A stretch of DNA of 17,702 bases from Planctomycetota bacterium (lineage in GTDB: Bacteria; Planctomycetota; Planctomycetia; Pirellulales; Thermoguttaceae). Numbering within the stretch: the stretch's first letter is position 1; each line of letters begins with the position of its first letter. The position numbers and the translations under genes were made by a program. The stretch spans positions 1 through 17,702 of the forward strand of contig JAJYGU010000336.1 in the NCBI GenBank assembly GCA_021784975.1, given 5' to 3'. Shown piece after piece: positions 14,102 through 17,702 of the stretch. The notes under the pieces were generated by a model that searched no databases, was not told the origin of the DNA, and saw only the letters and a program-made list of their open reading frames with translations.

Positions 14102-17100
14102 TTAGCCCGAGTCCAGATCGGTCAATAAGGCGAGGGGAAAATCGGCCAATAGCGGGGCCACGGTTCGGCCTGCCCCAGCCGGCGAAAGGCAACGGTCGGT
14201 GAAGACGTTCCGCAGCGAAGCAGTCAGCGAGTCGGGCAGGGCCAGCCGGGTATCACCCCAGTTTAGTGCGCCGACGGTGGCCACCGCTCTCTCCGGGGCA
14301 GGACCATCCGATTGGGCCAACCGGGCCAGCCACCGCGGCACCACCACCACCACATGCCGGGGTGCGGCGTCGGCGGCCGATTTCCATCGCCAGGCGAAGC
14401 TGCATACGTGATCGGCCTTCGCGCCCTCGGCGGCGATGGGCAGGTATTGCCCCTGGCGAAAGAAATCGCAGTGCTCGCGTCGCAACCGTAGGGTCTGCCA
14501 GGTGACGAAGAGTTTCAGCCTGGGGTCAAACGGGTCCTCGGCCAGCCGATGGGCCAGGGCGGCCCGCAGCACAGCCGCCTTCGGCTGCGAAGGACAATTC
14601 TGGATTGCCGAGGGCGGCTGCCCCGCCGAGACAGTTGGCCCGCGCCCGGCGAGCTCGGCCTGCAGCTCGCTCAACAGGCGGTGGCGCAGCGCGAAGTCCA
14701 CCGGCCGGCGATTGTCCGGATCCACCAGACTGAAGTCCCAAAGCTCCTGGCCCTGATAGATGTCGGGCACCCCCGGCGAAGTCAGTTTCAGCACCACCTG
14801 CGCCAGGGCATTGTAGAGTCCCCAGCGGACGATTTGTTGGTGGAAGCCGCGAAACTCGGCCAGGAAGCGGTTCTTGGGACGGTCCTCCAGCACCGTGGCG
14901 ATGAACTGGCGGACCGCCGTATCGTATTCGGCGTTGGGATTGACCCAACTGGTGTGGAGCTTGGCTTCGTGGGTGGCCTTTTCCATGTAGGTCTGCAAGC
15001 GGGCGACCAGAGCGGCGTGGCCCTGCCGGCTGGGAGTCTCCAAGGGCCAAACACCGACCATCGTCTGGTACAGCAGGTATTCGTCGGCCCGCGCCGGCGC
15101 CGGCGAGCCCTCCACCTCGCGGCGGTGGCGGCGATTGAGGCTGGCCCAACGATTCAGTTTGCGCCCCCACTCCCGCGGAATCTCGCTCAAGACGTTGATC
15201 CGCGCCCGGACGTCTTCGCTCCGCTTGGTGTCGTGGGTGGTGGTGCACAACAGGGAGGCGGGCCAGTCGCTGTGCCGCGAAAGGTTTTCGTGATGAAAAT
15301 CCTCCACGCTCAGGAGCCGCCCCATGGGCTCGTCGCCCACTTCGTTCAGCGCGCTCAGCGGAAAATAGCGGTAATAGGCGGTGTCTTCCGTCCCTTTGGC
15401 CATCACTGGGCTGGTGACCTGCTGGAAGCGGCCCACGAACAACTCGCGGTCGCGCTGGCCGGCGGCGTCCAGCGGGGAGGGCTGTTCAAACAGCAGCACG
15501 TCGCGGACGAAGTCGAACACCTCGGTGGCGATGTCCGGATTGCGGCGCTTCGCCTGGGCGGCGGCCCGCAGCACGAAACGGCGGTCGCGGTCCGACACCT
15601 CGCTGGGACGCAGGTACGTCCGGTAGACCGCGAAACAGGCGATGATTTCGCGGAGCGCGTGCCGCAGCATGTTGATGGTGAAGTCGCGGAAGCGGCGGTG
15701 CCGCTCGGAGAGCCGGTTGAGCCGCTGGGCCAGCAGGTGCAATTCGCTCGACATCGCCGCCCGAAGCACGGAGAGCTTCGAGTCATAGACCACCTCGCGG
15801 AAATCAGTGTGGTGGCCGACGAAGCGGTCGAAGATGCGGACCAGCTCCTGGAAGCCGCTCCAATCGACCAACAGTCCATTCACGCAGCGGAGGAAGTCGT
15901 AGCCGGTGGTCCCCGCCACCGACCAGTCCTTCGGCAGCGGCTCCTCGGGGCCAAGGATCTTCTCGACGATCACCAACAACGGCGACGCCTTCGGACCGTC
16001 CTCCAACAGCGAGCGGACCACCAACGGCTCCAGTTCCGTCCAGGTGGCGGCGGGAGCCGCTTCTTCGCCGCCGGCGGCCGCCGCGGTCTCCGGCGAACGC
16101 TGTAGCGCGGCAAACACCGGTTCGCCCAGGGCGCGGAGATAGCCCCGCTGCAACCGCATCAGGTACTCTTTGGGATCGAACAGGCCGTCGATGTGATCGA
16201 CTCGCAGGCCGCTCAACTCGCCCCGGACCAGCATGTCGAACACCAGGCGGTGGCCTTTCTCGAACACGGCGGCGTCTTCCATACACACCGCTGCCAACTC
16301 GTTGATGTCGAAGAAGCGGCGATAGTTGATCTCGTCGCCGGCCGCCTTCCAGTGGGCCAGCCGGTAGACCTGGGCGTCCAACAGCCCGTGCAGCCGGTCG
16401 AAGCTGGCCGGCTCGCCGGCCACCCCGTTCCACTCGGTCAGGGTCTTCTCGATCAGCTCCATGAGCGGCGAACAGCTTGCGGTCAGTTGCTGCAACCGCT
16501 TCTTAATCAGTTCTTTCTCGCGCTGCCGCTCCCGGACCTGCTCGGGATCGGTCTGATCGCGCTGCGGCAGGTGCTCCAATGCCGTCAAGATGCTCTCCAA
16601 CTCGATGAGTTCCGGCGCTTCGGCGGCCAGCAGGCCTTTCAACTCCTGCATCGGCTGGGCCAATAGGAGCGGATAGGTCTTGGGATCGATCGGCAAGGCG
16701 ACCTCATAGCAGCCGAGAAAAAAAGCCCCGTCGGCGTATTGCAATCGCAATTGACCGGACTCCAACACCTCGCCGTACTGCTCGCCCAGAAGCGGCAAGA
16801 GAACCTTGTTCTTCAGTTCCTCCTTGGCGGGCGACCACTCGATGTCGAAGTAGCTGGCGTAGGGCGAGCTGGGGCCGTTCTCCAAGACGTCGGTCCACCA
16901 CGGGTTCTCGCCGGGGGTGGCGCTCATGTGGTTCGGCACAATGTCCAGGATCTGGCCCATGCCGCGCTGCCGCAAGGCCTGGACCATAGCCTGATAATCC
17001 TGCGGATCGCCCAGTTCCGGACTGAGCGAGCCGTAATCGACGATGGCGTAACCGTGCGGGCTGCCGGCCCGCGTCTTGGCGCAGGGCGAGGCGTAAAGAT

Positions 17101-17272
17101 GGCTGATACCCAACTCGTGGAGATACTCGACCAGTTCCGCGGCCTGGCGAAAGGTCATATGCTCGCGGTCAAATTGCAGCCGGTAGGTCGAGGCGGCCGG
17201 TTGAGCGCGGAGGGCCACCTCGCGCCTCAGGGCGTCGGCCGTGCGCTTCACCAACTGGGGAAAATCGCTCAT
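14102..17272 (-). CDS. treY: Maltooligosyltrehalose synthase (TreY)
   Basis: A 1056-residue GH13 enzyme that turns the reducing-end alpha-1,4 bond of maltooligosaccharides into alpha,alpha-1,1 (the first step of the TreY-TreZ trehalose route). Visible blocks, with approximate residues, are: STYRLQF (28-34), GISHLYASPCAKTRAGSPHGYAIVDY (55-80), DIVPNHM (110-116), nucleophile Asp359 in LRVDHIDG, acid/base Glu437 in LVIVEKIL, and Asp681 in TTHDTKRSED. It is longer than many TreY proteins (about 700-950 residues). Extra length includes a Glu/Lys/Arg-rich stretch around 230-265 and an Ala/Glu/Gly-rich stretch around 393-410. ATG 17272 is chosen because its ATGA overlaps the TGA of the upstream gene (17269-17271), a coupling signal; an upstream in-frame GTG at 17281 is possible. 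It pairs with a probable treZ. Confidence 0.94.
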   Translation of the reverse strand: MSDFPQLVKRTADALRREVALRAQPAASTYRLQFDREHMTFRQAAELVEYLHELGISHLYASPCAKTRAGSPHGYAIVDYGSLSPELGDPQDYQAMVQALRQRGMGQILDIVPNHMSATPGENPWWTDVLENGPSSPYASYFDIEWSPAKEELKNKVLLPLLGEQYGEVLESGQLRLQYADGAFFLGCYEVALPIDPKTYPLLLAQPMQELKGLLAAEAPELIELESILTALEHLPQRDQTDPEQVRERQREKELIKKRLQQLTASCSPLMELIEKTLTEWNGVAGEPASFDRLHGLLDAQVYRLAHWKAAGDEINYRRFFDINELAAVCMEDAAVFEKGHRLVFDMLVRGELSGLRVDHIDGLFDPKEYLMRLQRGYLRALGEPVFAALQRSPETAAAAGGEEAAPAATWTELEPLVVRSLLEDGPKASPLLVIVEKILGPEEPLPKDWSVAGTTGYDFLRCVNGLLVDWSGFQELVRIFDRFVGHHTDFREVVYDSKLSVLRAAMSSELHLLAQRLNRLSERHRRFRDFTINMLRHALREIIACFAVYRTYLRPSEVSDRDRRFVLRAAAQAKRRNPDIATEVFDFVRDVLLFEQPSPLDAAGQRDRELFVGRFQQVTSPVMAKGTEDTAYYRYFPLSALNEVGDEPMGRLLSVEDFHHENLSRHSDWPASLLCTTTHDTKRSEDVRARINVLSEIPREWGRKLNRWASLNRRHRREVEGSPAPARADEYLLYQTMVGVWPLETPSRQGHAALVARLQTYMEKATHEAKLHTSWVNPNAEYDTAVRQFIATVLEDRPKNRFLAEFRGFHQQIVRWGLYNALAQVVLKLTSPGVPDIYQGQELWDFSLVDPDNRRPVDFALRHRLLSELQAELAGRGPTVSAGQPPSAIQNCPSQPKAAVLRAALAHRLAEDPFDPRLKLFVTWQTLRLRREHCDFFRQGQYLPIAAEGAKADHVCSFAWRWKSAADAAPRHVVVVVPRWLARLAQSDGPAPERAVATVGALNWGDTRLALPDSLTASLRNVFTDRCLSPAGAGRTVAPLLADFPLALLTDLDSG

Positions 17273-17702
17273 GTCCGCCACCGGCTATCGTCGAAGACCA
17301 GTGCCTCATAGGGTAACAGGGCGGAGATTGTTTCGGTTAGCCTTCGACTTCCTCCGAAGCGAGCTTCTTCACTGCTGAAGACCGGAGCCGGGGCCGACGG
17401 GGACAGTCCCATTTTCGCGGCGTCCTGCCGCGCCGGGACCGAGGGGGACAGTCCCATTTTCGCGACATCCTGTCGCGAAAATTGGGACAGTCCCCGGAAG
17501 TCGATCGCCGGCAGCGGCTGGGCGCTGCCGGTCAGATTCGCCACCGCCAGCAGCCCTTCGCTGCCACCCCGCTCCAACACAAGGATGGCTCCTGGGAGCG
17601 CGGGCGTCTCGCCCGCATTTTTTTCAGCGCGCAAGACGCTACCCACGGCAGCGGGCGCGACGCCCGCGCTCCCCAGCCTATCATGAACCGGTTCCGTGGG
17701 CG
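17269..17702 (-). CDS. C-terminal part of GH13-type enzyme, probably TreZ (partial)
   Basis: The minus-strand frame is open from the right edge of the window to TGA 17269-17271, so this is the 3' end of a longer gene. Read without its repeat-derived parts, the sequence (ILVLERGGSEGLLAVANLTG, then SSEEARFGG, then LLPYEALVFDDSRW) resembles the all-beta C-terminal domain of GH13 enzymes such as TreZ, GlgB and amylases. Adjacency and ATGA coupling to treY make maltooligosyltrehalose trehalohydrolase the best guess; no catalytic domain is visible. Two GC-rich palindromes (17594-17616, 17651-17673) and two family A repeats (17399-17495) lie in-frame. They encode AGETPALPG-type and DVAKMGLSPS-type peptides, making much of this domain repeat-derived. 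A GTG at 17646 is not a real start. Confidence 0.6.
   Translation of the reverse strand, partial: PTEPVHDRLGSAGVAPAAVGSVLRAEKNAGETPALPGAILVLERGGSEGLLAVANLTGSAQPLPAIDFRGLSQFSRQDVAKMGLSPSVPARQDAAKMGLSPSAPAPVFSSEEARFGGSRRLTETISALLPYEALVFDDSRWRT
17399..17440. repeat. Family A palindrome copy 4, degenerate, inside GH13-type gene
   Basis: Reverse orientation relative to copies 1-3. The GGGGACAGTCCCATTTTCGCGGC arm is intact in sequence, but the partner arm has lost its ATTTT block, leaving GCCGCGCCGGGAC. The loop still reads GGA on the minus strand. The open reading frame continues through it. Confidence 0.75.
17444..17495. repeat. Family A palindrome copy 5, inside GH13-type gene
   Basis: Complete copy in reverse orientation: outer GGGGACAGTCCC on both sides, stem ATTTTCGCGACA (17455-17466) against TGTCGCGAAAAT, loop TCC (GGA on the minus strand), and one extra T on the 3' arm, which is the same asymmetric bulge seen in copies 1-3. 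On the minus strand it is read in-frame as LSQFSRQDVAKMGLSPS. Confidence 0.85.
17594..17673. repeat. Inverted pair of GC-rich palindromes (BIME-like)
   Basis: Unit 1: GGGAGC then GCGGGCG-TCT-CGCCCGC (17594-17616). Unit 2: GCGGGCG-CGA-CGCCCGC then GCTCCC (17651-17673). Each is a 7-bp-arm hairpin with a 3-nt loop, and unit 2 is the reverse complement of unit 1 apart from the loop. The 34-bp linker contains a run of seven T. Two head-to-head REP-like units resemble the BIME arrangement known from enterobacteria. Both are translated within the partial GH13-type gene. Confidence 0.8.

Noticed and set aside
14549..16105. 518-residue plus-strand frame opposite treY
   Set aside because: No domains; treY on the minus strand is complete with all catalytic residues.
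17272..17646. A short complete gene starting at GTG 17646
   Set aside because: The frame stays open to the window edge, and this GTG lies in the linker of the BIME-like pair, so the gene is a fragment of a longer one.
17399..17673. CRISPR array or phage attachment site
   Set aside because: The repeats are strongly palindromic, belong to two families, differ in orientation and have no regular unique spacers.

Overview
The window looks like a piece of a high-GC Planctomycetota chromosome, probably Pirellulales-like. The reasons are an OmpL-like beta-barrel porin with a GTG start, a small Sec-exported protein of a type I associate with planctomycetes, an SSS symporter / GH29 fucosidase / FucI-type sugar locus, and many palindromic dispersed repeats both between and inside genes. 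This assignment is inference from content; no rRNA or other phylogenetic marker is present.

Left part (1-9229, all + strand): a sugar-uptake and deoxysugar locus. A predicted outer-membrane porin (329-1756) is followed by a 368-bp repeat-rich gap. Then come a FucI-type L-fucose/D-arabinose isomerase (2125-3840), a UroD/MetE-superfamily protein (3850-5151), an SSS sodium/solute symporter with a large extra domain (5275-7431), an 82-residue two-helix membrane protein (7442-7690) and an exported GH29 alpha-L-fucosidase (7820-9229). Gaps of 9-10 bp link the isomerase to the UroD-like gene and the symporter to the small protein. A 73-bp palindrome separates the UroD-like gene from the symporter, and the fucosidase has its own convincing promoter and a leader hairpin. 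The likely logic is that fucosidase releases L-fucose outside the cytoplasm, the porin and symporter bring it in, and the isomerase converts it to fuculose. No kinase or aldolase is present, and the role of the UroD-like protein is unknown.

Middle part (9230-14036): a nested palindromic repeat, an exported Cys-rich SGNH-like protein (+), a convergent TMTC-like GT-C membrane protein with a TPR tail (-), an AT-richer intergenic region, an orphan NarL/FixJ response regulator (+), and a small secreted protein of unknown function (-).

Right part (14102-17702, - strand): maltooligosyltrehalose synthase (TreY), translationally coupled (ATGA overlap) to an upstream GH13-type gene cut by the window edge, probably TreZ. 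Together these suggest trehalose synthesis from maltodextrin or glycogen.

The most unusual signal is the repeats. A REP-like palindrome (core GGGACTGTCCC, an A/T-rich lower stem with one bulged base always on the same arm, a changing upper stem, and a GGA loop in four of five copies) occurs five times. Upper-stem changes are compensatory, and three of the five copies lie in-frame inside two protein-coding genes. Two other palindrome families also sit in-frame in the same two genes, adding repeat-derived peptides to a membrane enzyme and a GH13 enzyme.
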